The notes: a model not told the origin generated them from the letters alone. 64,000 nucleotides of DNA from Salinirubrum litoreum (GCF_020567425.1 NZ_JAJCVJ010000002.1:785068-849067); one strand, 5' to 3'; counted from the first letter of the stretch, positions 1 through 9,272 are shown. Numbers and translations are program-made.

Positions 1-2
1 AC

Positions 3-1202
3 GTCCTCGACGCCTGTGCCATCGGCCGGAACAGCTTCGCCGACGTGCAGGCGCAACTCGACGCCGCCGAGACCGGCCTGCAGGTGTACGACGGCGACGA
101 ACCGGACTTCCTCGGCGTCGCCGGCCAGCCGTACGCCGACGGCGTGGAACCGATCCTGTTCTCGCTGAACGACGTGAAGCCCCACGACGAGGGCGAGGCG
201 ACGATCAGCCTCCACGTCTGTGACAACCCCGCGTACCTCTACCTCGGTGCCGAGCGCCTCGTCGACGACGAGAACGGCGTCGTCGAACCCGAGGCGGGCG
301 ACGACGACAGCGAGGGCGAACTGGACGACTTCCTCTACGTCGAACTCTGGCACGACGACGACTGCTCCAACACCCGCGAGACCGGCGAGGACTACGTCTT
401 CCGTGGCTCGCTCGCGGACCTGTTCGCGGCCGCGCTCGACCGGAACGACGACGGGAAGGGTCTGCGCCTGACGAACGACGACGACCTCTGCTTCCAGGGC
501 CTCTCGTGTCTCGGCTTCCGGTGGGTCCTCCCGTCCACGCCCGCGGAGTTCGCGGCGCTCCCCTCCGCGTCGGCGAACAACATGGCGATGGAACTGGTCG
601 GCAAGTACGATCAGTTCGACAGCATCGCCGACGTCGACGTGAACCTCGCACAGACCGACCGGCTCTCCTTCGGCCTGACGTTCTACGCCGAACAGTGCCG
701 GCACAACATGCTCGCGGCGGGCGTCCAGTCGCCGCTCGACCTGTCGACCGGCACCGCACACGCCCCGTGGCGCGTCGTCGACGTGCCGGGTACCGACGCG
801 ACCGTCGAGGGTGAACTCGCGGTCGACACCCTCCCGCACCCGCGGTACGCCAGCGTGCCGGGTGACTGTGCCGCGTGGATCGACCCGTACGGCAACGGCG
901 AGACCGTGAGCGACCCCGTCGGCGAGTACGTCTACGAGGTCGAGTTCGAGGCCCCCGACCGCGCCAGCGGCATGTACTCGACGCTCGAGGTCAAGGCCAT
1001 CGGCGCGGACAACAGCGTCACGCTCGAACTCGACGGCGACGTGCTGTTCGCGTACGACACATACAACCCGATCGACGTCGTCCCGCGGTACTTCGACGTG
1101 GACGCCGGGACGCACACCCTCCGGGCCCGCGTGGTCAACGACTCCGGCCGAACCCCGACGGGCAACCCGACCGCACTCGTGCTCTGTGCGACGCTGTACT
1201 GA
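3..1202 (+). CDS. Exported SipW/TasA-type protein, 5' end outside window
   Basis: The frame is open from the left edge and no start codon fits before it, so the N-terminus and any signal peptide lie outside; 399 residues are visible. The segments FSLNDVKPHDEGE and LTFYAEQCRHN are typical of haloarchaeal 'SipW-dependent signal peptide' proteins, which are related to the TasA/camelysin beta-sandwich family. The middle is very acidic and carries several Cys (in HVCDNP, DDDCSNT, DLCFQG, SCLGF), which suggests disulphides in an extracellular protein. From about GDCAAWIDPYG to the end the sequence reads like a second beta-rich domain. The GTG at 45 is an internal Val codon. The role is probably a cell-surface or extracellular structural protein; this is inferred from family only. 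Confidence 0.75.
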   Translation, partial: VLDACAIGRNSFADVQAQLDAAETGLQVYDGDEPDFLGVAGQPYADGVEPILFSLNDVKPHDEGEATISLHVCDNPAYLYLGAERLVDDENGVVEPEAGDDDSEGELDDFLYVELWHDDDCSNTRETGEDYVFRGSLADLFAAALDRNDDGKGLRLTNDDDLCFQGLSCLGFRWVLPSTPAEFAALPSASANNMAMELVGKYDQFDSIADVDVNLAQTDRLSFGLTFYAEQCRHNMLAAGVQSPLDLSTGTAHAPWRVVDVPGTDATVEGELAVDTLPHPRYASVPGDCAAWIDPYGNGETVSDPVGEYVYEVEFEAPDRASGMYSTLEVKAIGADNSVTLELDGDVLFAYDTYNPIDVVPRYFDVDAGTHTLRARVVNDSGRTPTGNPTALVLCATLY

Positions 1203-1242
1203 CGGAGCCAACGCTTTCCGTCTCCGGTGCCTCCCTGCCTCT

Positions 1243-1446
1243 ATGAGCACCGATCCCTGCGACGCCTGCGGGACCGAGGTGAAGATCGCGGGCGGCATCG
1301 CGGACTTCTGGTCCTTCTCCGACGAGACGACCGGCGGGATGTCGCTGGAGCTCGCCGACGGGAGCGACCACTTCCTCTGTTTCGACTGCATCGAGCGACT
1401 GCCCGACGACCGCGAGGTGACGCAGGACGACGTGTCGGCGCTGTAA
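1243..1446 (+). CDS. Small haloarchaeal protein with two CxxC pairs
   Basis: This 67-residue protein starts at ATG 1243; the frame is open further upstream, but ATG gives the MSTDPCDACG start typical of small haloarchaeal zinc proteins. It has an N-terminal CDAC pair (about residues 6-9) and a C-terminal CFDC pair (about 47-50), spaced as in a treble-clef or zinc-ribbon fold, with an acidic linker containing WSFSDETTGG. It lies 40 nt downstream of the preceding gene and before a leaderless helicase gene. I recognise it as a conserved haloarchaeal family of unknown function; zinc binding is inferred from the Cys pattern. Confidence 0.7.
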   Translation: MSTDPCDACGTEVKIAGGIADFWSFSDETTGGMSLELADGSDHFLCFDCIERLPDDREVTQDDVSAL

Positions 1447-1524
1447 TCGACGGCAGAGTGAACCGGCGACCGCCGGCGTACCCCATCCGCATCCTTTTGA
1501 GGGAGAACGACTAACCCCGGTCCA

Positions 1525-3321
1525 GTGAACCCGGAGCGCATCGCCAGCGAGTTCCCCGCGCCCTCCCACCGCGGTGCCCAGAGACAGGCCCTCGCGGACA
1601 TCGCCGACGCGTTCGCCGCAGGGAACGAGGTCGTCCTCGTGCGCGCCCCGACCGGGAGTGGGAAGTCTCTTCTCGCGCGGTCTATCGCCGGCGCGGCCCG
1701 TACGATAGAGGAGGCGGGACCCAGTCAGGCGACCGGCGCGTACTACACCACGCCGCAGGTCTCGCAGTTGGACGACGTGGCGAGCGACGACCTGCTGGAC
1801 GACCTGAACGTGATCCGGGGGAAGCGCAACTACACCTGCATCCTGCCGGGCGAACACGACACGCCGGTCGACCGCGCGCCCTGCGCCCGCGAGAAGGGGT
1901 ACGACTGCTCGATCAAACACCGGTGTCCGTACTTCTCCGACCGGGCAATCGCCTCGAACCGCCAGATCGCGGCGATGACGCTGGCGTACTTCATGCAGAC
2001 CGCCGGCTCCGAGGTGTTCCGGAAGCGGGACGTGGTCGTGATCGACGAGGCCCACGGCCTCGCGGAGTGGGCGGAGATGTACGCGACGATCGATCTGAAG
2101 CCGCGGACCGTGCCGGTCTGGGACGACGTCCGCGTCCCGGCGGTCGCCGACGCCGACGACCCGGCCGACCGCGCGGTGCGGTTCGCAGAGACGCTCGCGG
2201 GCGTCTGCTCCCGTGAAAAGGACGACCTGCTGGCACGCCCCGAACTGACACCCGAGGAGGCCGCTCGCCGCGACCGTCTCCAAGAGCTGCTCTCCGAGTT
2301 GAACTGGTTCGTCGAGGACTACCGCGATCCGGAGAGTCCGACGACGTGGGTCGTCGACCAGGACGGCGGCGAGGGGACGCCGCTGACGATCAAACCCCTC
2401 AACCCCGAGAAGTACCTCCACCACACCGTCTGGGACCGGGGCAACAAGTTCGCCCTGCTGTCGGCGACGATTCTGAACAAAGAGGCCTTCTGCCGACAGG
2501 TCGGTCTCGACCCGAGCGACGTGGCACTCGTGGACGTGCCACACACGTTCCCGGTCGAGAACCGCCCGCTGTACGACGTGACGCAGGGGAAGATGACCTA
2601 CGAGCACCGCGAGGAGACGGTCCCGAAGATCGCTCGCCTGCTCGTCCGACTCATGGCCCACCACCCCGACGAGAAGGGCATCGTCCACGCGCACTCCTAC
2701 GCCATCCAGGAGAAACTGGCCGACCACCTCGCGGAGTTCGGCGTCGGGTCGCGGGTCCGCCTCCACGACCGGGAGAACCGCGACGCGGAACTCGAGGCGT
2801 GGAAGGCCTCGTCGGACCCGGAACTGTTCCTCTCGGTGAAGATGGAGGAGGCGCTGGACCTGAAAGGTGACCTCGCGCGCTGGCAGGTGCTCTGCAAGGC
2901 ACCGTACCTCAACACCGGCGACTCCAGAGTCGCCCGCCGACTGGCGGAGGGGCAGTGGGCGTGGTACCACCGGTCGGCGCTCCGGACCGTCATCCAGGCC
3001 TGCGGGCGGGTCGTCCGCGCGCCGGACGACCACGGCGCGACCTACCTCGCCGACAGCAGTCTGCTGGACCTGTTCGACCGTGCCCGCGCCGACATGCCCG
3101 ACTGGTTCGCCGAGCAGGTGGATCGCTGTTCGACGCCCGACCTGCCCGCGTTCGACCCCGCGAGTGCGGTCGGCGAGAGCACGACCGGGAGCCGCGACAG
3201 TGGTCGCGGTGGCGGCTTCGGCCGACTACGGAGGGGGCAGACCACCGAGCAGGGGACGAAACAGTCGAGTGCAGAACAGCGAGCGAACCACCCCCTGTCG
3301 GACGTGTGGGGCGACAACTGA
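1525..3321 (+). CDS. XPD/Rad3-type ATP-dependent DNA helicase (superfamily 2)
   Basis: 598 residues. Walker A is APTGSGKS (residues 41-48) and motif II is IDEAHG (about 170). Between them are four Cys (YTC, APC, YDC, HRC) spaced like the Fe-S cluster of XPD/DinG helicases. The C-terminal helicase domain carries LLSATI and ends near the arginine motif QACGRVVRAPDD. The last ~55 residues are a low-complexity Ser/Gly/Gln tail. The GTG start at 1525 is supported by a TATA-like CCTTTTGAG at about 1492, which places transcription start almost on the GTG (leaderless). A related but larger helicase lies at 7056-9272. It probably unwinds DNA in repair; the substrate cannot be read from sequence. Confidence 0.88.
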   Translation: MNPERIASEFPAPSHRGAQRQALADIADAFAAGNEVVLVRAPTGSGKSLLARSIAGAARTIEEAGPSQATGAYYTTPQVSQLDDVASDDLLDDLNVIRGKRNYTCILPGEHDTPVDRAPCAREKGYDCSIKHRCPYFSDRAIASNRQIAAMTLAYFMQTAGSEVFRKRDVVVIDEAHGLAEWAEMYATIDLKPRTVPVWDDVRVPAVADADDPADRAVRFAETLAGVCSREKDDLLARPELTPEEAARRDRLQELLSELNWFVEDYRDPESPTTWVVDQDGGEGTPLTIKPLNPEKYLHHTVWDRGNKFALLSATILNKEAFCRQVGLDPSDVALVDVPHTFPVENRPLYDVTQGKMTYEHREETVPKIARLLVRLMAHHPDEKGIVHAHSYAIQEKLADHLAEFGVGSRVRLHDRENRDAELEAWKASSDPELFLSVKMEEALDLKGDLARWQVLCKAPYLNTGDSRVARRLAEGQWAWYHRSALRTVIQACGRVVRAPDDHGATYLADSSLLDLFDRARADMPDWFAEQVDRCSTPDLPAFDPASAVGESTTGSRDSGRGGGFGRLRRGQTTEQGTKQSSAEQRANHPLSDVWGDN

Positions 3322-3384
3322 CCGACCTGTGGGCGGTCGGGTGACTCGCCACACGAGCAGGGACGGGTCGGGAGACGAGTCGGC

Positions 3385-3474
3385 TCAGAGGAACAGCGCG
3401 GTGCCGGCGTAGGCGACGGACGACCCGATCATCAACACCACGAGGAGGAGCGCGAGCCACTGCTGTCGGTCCAT
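3385..3474 (-). CDS. 29-aa single-pass membrane microprotein
   Basis: A very short gene: ATG at 3474 and TGA at 3385. The peptide begins MDRQQW and is followed by a hydrophobic stretch LALLLVVLMIGSSVAYAG long enough for one membrane helix, ending ALFL. The MDRQQ start followed by a single helix is a pattern I associate with a recurrent haloarchaeal microprotein. Reading leftward, a TATA-like GGATTTAGGG lies about 25-30 nt upstream of the ATG, which supports leaderless expression. A perfect palindrome TACCACGTGGTA (3527-3538) sits just upstream of that box. The function is unknown; it might be a regulatory subunit of a membrane complex. Confidence 0.6.
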   Translation of the reverse strand: MDRQQWLALLLVVLMIGSSVAYAGTALFL

Positions 3475-3526
3475 ACGCCCAGTCGGCCCCCCGATTCCCT
3501 AAATCCCTCGCTCTCTGCGGTGCTGA

Positions 3527-3538
3527 TACCACGTGGTA
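3527..3538. promoter_or_regulatory. Perfect 12-bp palindrome, candidate operator
   Basis: TACCACGTGGTA is a perfect palindrome just upstream of the putative BRE/TATA of the leftward microprotein gene (start 3474). The 3475-3761 gap is AT-richer than its surroundings and otherwise holds only this site and the promoter of the gene at 3762. Operator function is inferred from position and symmetry. Confidence 0.4.
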
Positions 3539-3761
3539 CGTCAACACGCCACCGTACCATCACGGTTATTAATGTCTGTTTACCCTCGCGGCGAACCGAT
3601 GCTGGCAATTATTGCAGAACCCGATGTCCGAACAGTCTTGTCCACTTCCACGCCGAATAGTTTGACAATCACACCGTAGTAGGCGCACCCTTCGCCGGGA
3701 CCTGACAGGGATTGTCACGATAGCTTTACAAGGCAGGTATCTGTATGGGTGAGTAACGCCG

Positions 3762-3956
3762 ATGCACACACACGCCCTCACGACGGCGATCACGCTGTAC
3801 GAGAACGGGACACTGACGCTGACACAGGCCGCCAAGCGCGCCGGCCGGACGCCCGAGGCGATGGAGGCGGCTCTCCGCGCTCACGGCGTGGCCCTCGCGG
3901 ACGAGGCACCGACCGCCACTCCGGCCCGTCCAGACCGCCCCGCACGCGCCGACTGA
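3762..3956 (+). CDS. Small haloarchaeal protein, possible helix-turn-helix
   Basis: 64 residues. The first 45 (HALTTAITLYENGTLTLTQ, then AAKRAGRTPEAMEAALRAHG) have the rhythm of an HTH: a helix, 'LTLTQAAKRAG' as helix-turn, and a second helix. This resembles UPF0175-like N-terminal domains and small haloarchaeal DNA-binding proteins. The last 20 residues are Pro/Ala/Arg rich. A TATA-like AGCTTTACAAG at about 3722-3732 and a 35-40 nt interval place the transcription start close to ATG 3762. The gene stands alone between divergent and convergent neighbours. Function is unknown; a regulatory role is inferred. Confidence 0.6.
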   Translation: MHTHALTTAITLYENGTLTLTQAAKRAGRTPEAMEAALRAHGVALADEAPTATPARPDRPARAD

Positions 3957-4166
3957 TCGGCGCACCTCGCCGTCACCGGACGCCACACCGACGGTCGACG
4001 GCCGACCACACGCGGGTCCGCCCACACCGACCCGCCGTGGTTCACGACAGCCGCGTTTCACCCCCCTGACGCTCCGCGTCGCGTCACCATCGGCGCGCGC
4101 CGCGACTCGGTTCTTTCGAGAGAGTACCCTGCTCCCAGCCCCGCCCTTCGCTCCCTGCAGACGCCC

Positions 4167-5288
4167 TCAGTCGGTCTCCGAGACGTCCTCGGGGAGCACG
4201 TGCAGACCGGCCCGACTCTTCAGCACGGGCACCGTCTCGGCGTCCGGATCGAAGAAGTCGGGTCGCGGCACCGTCTTCGACTCGTAGGTCTCCGGGTCGA
4301 GCACCTGCACCGCGTGGTCGTCCTCGACGGCGACGACCGTCGTCTCGCTGGCGTCCTCGGCGGTCCCGAGTTTTCTCGCGTCCGGCGTCTCGCCCTCCTC
4401 GAACCGGGCCTCGTACTGGTCGCCGGTCGCCAGTCGCGTCCCCTTCAGGTTCCCCTGCACGCTCCGGACCAGCACCGGCCCCGCGTCGTCGTCGGGGTCG
4501 ATCACGTCGCCGGGCGTGAACTTCGGGAGGCGGACCGCGTAGGTCACGCGGTACACCTCGTTGCCGTCGCCGTCTTCGGTGACGAGCGTCGGGTACTCCT
4601 TCACGTGGCCGCCGAGTTCCCGGACGACGCGCTTGGCGATGCCGCCGCCCATCTGGTTCGTGGAGACTTTGATGTTCGTCCCGTCGGCGGTCTCGCCGAT
4701 GTCGGAGATGAACGCGTTGCGGTCGCCCTTCTCCTCGCGGTCGGCGATGTACGACTCGGCGATCTCGACTGCGCGCTCCTCCTCCTCGGGAGTCGGCGTC
4801 CGGTCGGTCGCGCGGATCTGGACGATACTGGAGTAGTAGCCGCCCGCGATCCGACCACAGCGCTGGCAGGTCTGGCGGGAGATCATGACCGGGACGATCA
4901 CCTCCTCCTCGAGGAAGGTGCCCCGGACCGTCCCCGAGAAGAGACAGTGCATCCGGATCGTGTTCTGGTCGACCTGTTCGGGTTCGACGCCCCACGTCAC
5001 GTCGTCGGCTTCGACGTGGACACCGAGTGCTTCGGTCACCTCGTCCACGGCGACGTCGGTGTAGTCGCGCGCGCCGACGTCGACCCACCGGTTGCCACGG
5101 TGGATCGCCCCGCACTGCGAGCAGACGCGCACTTCGATGCGGTCGGGCGCGTCCACGAGGTCGAAGTCGTCGAAGTAGCAGGCGTCACAGAGGGACTCGT
5201 CCCGGTCGCGTGGCTCGCCCGGCAGTGGGTCACCCCGCTCCGGAATCGGATCGCCACACCGGGGACAGAACTCGCGTGACTCGCTCAT
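4167..5288 (-). CDS. NMD3-family ribosomal subunit factor
   Basis: 373 residues. The N-terminus carries two zinc-binding pairs (FCPRCGDP, LCDACYFDD), then VCSQCG and QTCQRCG, the multi-CxxC arrangement of the NMD3 family. In eukaryotes NMD3 is the 60S export adaptor; archaeal homologues are thought to act on the 50S subunit. The central and C-terminal regions (YIADREEKGDRNAF, QMGGGIAKRVVRELGG) match the family's RNase PH-like and beta-barrel parts. It is the last gene of a leftward cluster, with 52 nt separating its start from the phosphoribosyltransferase stop. Assignment rests on the Cys pattern and overall resemblance. Confidence 0.85.
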   Translation of the reverse strand: MSESREFCPRCGDPIPERGDPLPGEPRDRDESLCDACYFDDFDLVDAPDRIEVRVCSQCGAIHRGNRWVDVGARDYTDVAVDEVTEALGVHVEADDVTWGVEPEQVDQNTIRMHCLFSGTVRGTFLEEEVIVPVMISRQTCQRCGRIAGGYYSSIVQIRATDRTPTPEEEERAVEIAESYIADREEKGDRNAFISDIGETADGTNIKVSTNQMGGGIAKRVVRELGGHVKEYPTLVTEDGDGNEVYRVTYAVRLPKFTPGDVIDPDDDAGPVLVRSVQGNLKGTRLATGDQYEARFEEGETPDARKLGTAEDASETTVVAVEDDHAVQVLDPETYESKTVPRPDFFDPDAETVPVLKSRAGLHVLPEDVSETD

Positions 5289-5340
5289 GGAGACGGGATA
5301 GACGGTTCGAGCGTTTAAGCCCCGCGAAGCCTGTTACCCA

Positions 5341-5964
5341 CTACTCCCGCAGGAACGACCGTGCCTCGTCGTCGGACACCTGCCGGAAGTCCCGGTAGTG
5401 CGCGCCGACCGCGCCGAATCCCCTCGGTGTCTCCACCGCGATCACGTCGTCGGCTTCCGACCGAAGTTCTGCCAGCACGTCCGCCGAGCCGACCGGCACC
5501 GCGAGGACGACACGCTCGGCGTTGCCGGCCCGAACCTGCCTGAGACAGGCCCGCGTCGTCGCGCCGGTCGCCACGCCGTCGTCCACGACGACCACCGTCT
5601 TCCCCGCGAGGTCCGGGAGTGGCCCGTCGTCGCGGTAGGTCTCGACCTTCTCCCGGGCCGTCTCGGCTTTCTCCCGGCGAACCCGGTCGAGGTACGTCTC
5701 GTCGACGCCGAGTTGAGCCACGAGGTCGCCGTTGAGCCAGACGCTCCCGTCGCCGGCGACCGCCCCGAGTGCGAGTTCCGGGTTCCCCGGCGCGCCGAGT
5801 TTGACCGCGATCACGACGTCGAGCGGAACGCCGAACCGGTCGGCGACCGCCCGCCCGACCGGGAGTCCGCCCCGCGGCACAGCGAGGACGATGTCGGGTT
5901 CGACGCCCGCGTCGGCGAGCGTGTCGGCGAGTCGCGCTCCGGCCTCGGTTCGATTCGTGAACAT
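5341..5964 (-). CDS. Phosphoribosyltransferase family protein
   Basis: 207 residues from ATG 5964 (MFTNRTEAGARLAD). The PRPP-binding motif is VVVVDDGVATGATTRA, with two acidic residues followed by the GVATGAT loop. The segment AVPRGGLPVGRAVADRFG is characteristic of the type I PRTase group often found fused or linked to dienelactone hydrolase-like proteins. The frame stays open to 6417 but would overlap the neighbouring epimerase, so the internal ATG is chosen. The substrate base cannot be assigned; these stand-alone proteins are usually of unknown specificity. Confidence 0.8.
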   Translation of the reverse strand: MFTNRTEAGARLADTLADAGVEPDIVLAVPRGGLPVGRAVADRFGVPLDVVIAVKLGAPGNPELALGAVAGDGSVWLNGDLVAQLGVDETYLDRVRREKAETAREKVETYRDDGPLPDLAGKTVVVVDDGVATGATTRACLRQVRAGNAERVVLAVPVGSADVLAELRSEADDVIAVETPRGFGAVGAHYRDFRQVSDDEARSFLRE

Positions 5965-6041
5965 GGGACACCTCGTTCGACTACGACAGCAGTCGGCAAA
6001 AGGCTGTGTCGCGGGGTGCAGCGACCGACGGGACGTGGAAG

Positions 6042-6941
6042 CTACTCCTCGGCGAGCAGCGCCGGTGCCGGCACCGCTTCGTCCACCGCGTCGCGCCACG
6101 AGTGGGTCGGCGTCCAGTCGAACAGGCGCTCGGCCTTCGCGGTCGAGAGCGGCGAGTCGTCGCCCTCGACCTCGCAGTCGTCCGGCACCGCGCCGAAGTA
6201 GTCGCGGACCGCGTCGACGGTCCCCCGGTCGAGGTAGGTGTCGGCGGCGGCGGCGTGGACCGCCTCGTGGCCGCGAACACCGGCGTCGAGTGCGCTGACG
6301 ACCAGCGACACCACGTCCCGCACGTCGACGTACGACCAGAAGTTGCCCGCACCCAACGAGAGTCCCTCCTCGGCGAGGCCCGACCGACAGGCGTACTCGC
6401 CGGGGTACTGGATCCACGAGGGGCGGACCGAGACGACCGGCGTGTCGTACCGCCTGACGACCATCTTGGCGACCTCCTCACCGACGACCTTGGAGGTGCC
6501 GTAGGGGTCCTCCGGCCGGCGGGCGTGGGCTTCGGTGATCGGCAGACGGTCCGGCAGGGCGTCTTGCCGGCGGAACGCGAAGCCGTAGGCCGACTCGCTG
6601 GAGGCCCAGACGATCCGGGCGTCGGCCCTGCCGGCGGCGACCAGCGTGTTGTACGTCGCCATCGTGTTCGTCTCGAAGACGCGACCCCCGGCGTGGCGCT
6701 CCGGGGTCGGCAACGCGGCCCAGTGGACGACCGCGTCGGGGTCGACCTCGGCGACGGTCTCGAAGGCCTCGGCCCGGTCGGTGAGGTCGGCGGCGCGGAA
6801 GGTTATCGACTCGCGTTCGGCGACCTCGAAGCCGGGGTGGGCGGTGTCGAGACAGACGACCTCGTAGTCGTCCGCGAGTCCGTCGACGAGCCACCGACCC
6901 GATCTGCCGAGTCCGCCGGTCACGAGCACTGTTTCGGTCAT
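6042..6941 (-). CDS. NAD-dependent epimerase/dehydratase (extended SDR)
   Basis: 299 residues. The N-terminal Rossmann motif is VLVTGGLGRSG (TGxxGxxG). VVCLD is the ribose-binding acidic end of beta-2, and the active-site pair is YGTSK (YxxxK). SSESAYG supplies the catalytic Ser/Thr region. This is the sugar-nucleotide epimerase architecture; the substrate is probably a UDP- or GDP-sugar but cannot be specified. The gene is separated by 114 nt from the helicase to its right; that gap holds a 17-bp direct repeat (6986-7002 and 7016-7032). Confidence 0.82.
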   Translation of the reverse strand: MTETVLVTGGLGRSGRWLVDGLADDYEVVCLDTAHPGFEVAERESITFRAADLTDRAEAFETVAEVDPDAVVHWAALPTPERHAGGRVFETNTMATYNTLVAAGRADARIVWASSESAYGFAFRRQDALPDRLPITEAHARRPEDPYGTSKVVGEEVAKMVVRRYDTPVVSVRPSWIQYPGEYACRSGLAEEGLSLGAGNFWSYVDVRDVVSLVVSALDAGVRGHEAVHAAAADTYLDRGTVDAVRDYFGAVPDDCEVEGDDSPLSTAKAERLFDWTPTHSWRDAVDEAVPAPALLAEE

Positions 6942-7055
6942 GCGCGCAGAGACGACCGCCGGGACAAAGAAAGGGTGGCTCGCGGCGACCGGCGACGCCG
7001 CGTGCGATCGCTTGCCGACCGGCGACGCCGCGCGGTAGGAGTCACGCTCGCCGTC

Positions 7056-9272
7056 TCAGGGCTGTGGGGGCGGCCCGTCGTAGGCGTCGTGGTCGCTGTA
7101 GAAGTTCAACATCGCGAACTTCAGTTTCTCGGGACCCACGTCGATCAACTCCTCGCGTTCCTCCGGCGGGAAGGTGTCCCGGACGCCGTACTTGCCCATC
7201 CCGTCGCTGGCCGAGGTGTACCGCTTGTCCAGCAGCACGCGGACGCCGAAGTCCTCGGGCGACCGGATGACCCGGCCGAGCGCCTGCCGGGTCTTCCGGA
7301 TGGTCGGAATCTCGACCGCGTAGCGCCAGCCGGCGTCCTGTCGGCGGTCGTACACCCGGTCGTAGGCGTCCTGCACCGCCTCCATCCGGTCCGAGAGGTG
7401 CGGGTACGGCACCCCGACCACGGCGACGGTCCGGGCGTCGTCGCCGTCGAAACTCACACCCTCGGCGAGCGTCCCCCACAGCGAGGTGAACAGGGTGGCG
7501 TCGTCCGACTCGACGAACTGCCGGCGGAGGTCCTCGGTCGGTGTACCGGCTTCGTCGAGGTAGAGCGTCCCCGTCGAGGCAAAGCCGGACAGGCCCTCGC
7601 CCCCGCCGCCGAGTCGCTCGTAGTAGCGTTCCGCCTCCGAGTAAGAGGGGAAGAACAGCAGGGTGTTGCCCGGCGTGAACCGGATCGTGTCCCGGAGCGT
7701 CGAGGCGACCACGTCCTGCACCTCGGCGTCGTCACGCGCCGACGAGAAGAGCGCGGGCGACTCGACGGAGAACGTTCGGCGGTTCTCCTCGGGGTAGCCG
7801 AGACCGTACGCGAGCGTCACGGGGTCGTCCAGCCCCAACACGTCCTCTGTCACGTCGAAGGGCCGCAGGGTCGCGCTCATCAGCACGGAGGCGTACACCT
7901 CGTCGAACAGGTCGCTCGTCACCTCACTCGGGATGCAGGTGTACAGTTCCGCGCGGCCGTATATCTCGTCGGTGCCCGAGTCGCGGCGCACCGACACCAT
8001 CGGGTGGCGACCGAGGTCGGCGCTCTCGTCCATCCACGACTGGACGAACGCGGCCGCTTGGAGGGTCTGACACTCGGTCCGGGTGTTCGACTCGCCGTCG
8101 CGGTAGGCCTGTTCGTACTGTTCGTCCAGCGAGGAACCGAGTTGTGCGGCGAGTTCGACCTCGGTGGAGATGCCCCGCCCCTCGTAGGCGTCGAGGAAGT
8201 TCAGCGTGAGTTGGTCGCGGGCGTCCTCGTTGGTGATCGAGAGGTCGTACCAGTTCTCGCCGACCGACTCGCGTTCCCCGAAGCCGAACGCCTCGTCGTA
8301 GGTCTCCCGGAGGGCGTCGTAGAACGCGCCGATCACGTTTCGTGCCGGCTCTGCGCGGGAGTCGTCCACGTCCTCCAGTTCGCCGAGCGCCGATTCGAGG
8401 GTGTTCTCGGTGAGCGTCCGGGTCGCGTGGTCGCGGGCGGCGTCCTCGATGTTGTGCGCCTCGTCGAAGACGGTGATGACGTCCTCGGGGTCGCAGTCCA
8501 GCCACCGGAAGAACTGCTCGCGGATCATCGGGTCGAGCAGGTGGTGGTAGTTGCAGACGACCAGATCGACCGCCTCCATCCCCTCCTTCAGGAGTTCGTA
8601 GCCGCAGAGTTCCTGCTCGTCGGCGTACTCGTAGATCTCTTCGGGCCGGCGCACGTCGTCGAACAGCCACTGGAAGAAGTCGTCGTTGTCGCCGACGAGG
8701 TTGTTGTAGTAGTAGTCACAGACGTTCGCGGACTGGAGGTCTTCGAGGTCCTGTTCCACCGCGTCGAGTTCGTCCATCACCGCGCTGCGGGCTTCGGCGG
8801 CCTCGTCGTCGCCGTCCTGCATCCGGTCGAGCAGGGCCTGCTGGCGACGTTCTAACTGCGCTGCGTCCTGTTCGGTCTCGACGACGCTTCTCGTGGTGTC
8901 CCGGAGCGTCTGACACTCCTCGTAACCCACGTCGATGTGGCACATCGAGGCTTTGCCCTTGAACACGACCGCCCGGATCGGTTCCCGGCGGGTGATCTCG
9001 CGGGCGTCCTCGACGAACTGACGCATCTGCTGGTGGACGTTCGTCGTGATGACGACCGTCTTGTCGTGTTCGCGGGCGAAGTCGAGTGCGGGCACGAGCG
9101 CCGAGACGGTCTTGCCAGTTCCCGGTGCCCCCTCGAAGAGGGTGTCCTGCTCGCGTGAGAGCGCGTTCGCGATGCGGTCCATCGCGTCACGCTGTCTGTC
9201 GTACGGTTCCTCGTAGGGGAAGAACCGCATGTAGTCGCTCGTGCTCGCCACTACGCCGGGGTTGGGCGGCAT
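7056..9272 (-). CDS. XPD/Rad3-family Fe-S DNA helicase
   Basis: 738 residues from ATG 9272. Walker A is EGAPGTGKT (residues 47-55) and motif II is VFDEAHN. Four Cys in SMCHID, EECQTL, NVCDYY and ELCGYE match the 4Fe-4S ligands of XPD. C-terminal motifs include LMSATLRPF and ALGRVIRSPEDFG. A coiled-coil-like insertion (about 165-205, ERRQQALLDRMQ to DLEDLQ) lies in the Fe-S/arch region. An earlier start at 9296 is possible, but ATG 9272 gives MPPNPG close to a TTTTAG TATA-like element. The likely role is 5'-3' DNA unwinding in repair; archaeal XPD has no proven TFIIH context. Confidence 0.9.
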   Translation of the reverse strand: MPPNPGVVASTSDYMRFFPYEEPYDRQRDAMDRIANALSREQDTLFEGAPGTGKTVSALVPALDFAREHDKTVVITTNVHQQMRQFVEDAREITRREPIRAVVFKGKASMCHIDVGYEECQTLRDTTRSVVETEQDAAQLERRQQALLDRMQDGDDEAAEARSAVMDELDAVEQDLEDLQSANVCDYYYNNLVGDNDDFFQWLFDDVRRPEEIYEYADEQELCGYELLKEGMEAVDLVVCNYHHLLDPMIREQFFRWLDCDPEDVITVFDEAHNIEDAARDHATRTLTENTLESALGELEDVDDSRAEPARNVIGAFYDALRETYDEAFGFGERESVGENWYDLSITNEDARDQLTLNFLDAYEGRGISTEVELAAQLGSSLDEQYEQAYRDGESNTRTECQTLQAAAFVQSWMDESADLGRHPMVSVRRDSGTDEIYGRAELYTCIPSEVTSDLFDEVYASVLMSATLRPFDVTEDVLGLDDPVTLAYGLGYPEENRRTFSVESPALFSSARDDAEVQDVVASTLRDTIRFTPGNTLLFFPSYSEAERYYERLGGGGEGLSGFASTGTLYLDEAGTPTEDLRRQFVESDDATLFTSLWGTLAEGVSFDGDDARTVAVVGVPYPHLSDRMEAVQDAYDRVYDRRQDAGWRYAVEIPTIRKTRQALGRVIRSPEDFGVRVLLDKRYTSASDGMGKYGVRDTFPPEEREELIDVGPEKLKFAMLNFYSDHDAYDGPPPQP

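Noticed and set aside
1135-3033. 632-aa ORF on the minus strand over the helicase gene
   Set aside because: It mirrors the plus-strand helicase codons; composition is Arg/Val/Leu/His-rich with no domain, the normal antisense shadow in GC-rich haloarchaeal DNA.
4040-4166. Possible fifth fragment of the repeat (TTTCACCCCCC and TTCGAGAGAG motifs)
   Set aside because: Only two short motifs without the flanking blocks or pairing; likely chance in GC-rich DNA.
6006-8855. 949-aa ORF on the plus strand
   Set aside because: Antisense to the epimerase and helicase genes, which have clear motifs; no domain of its own.
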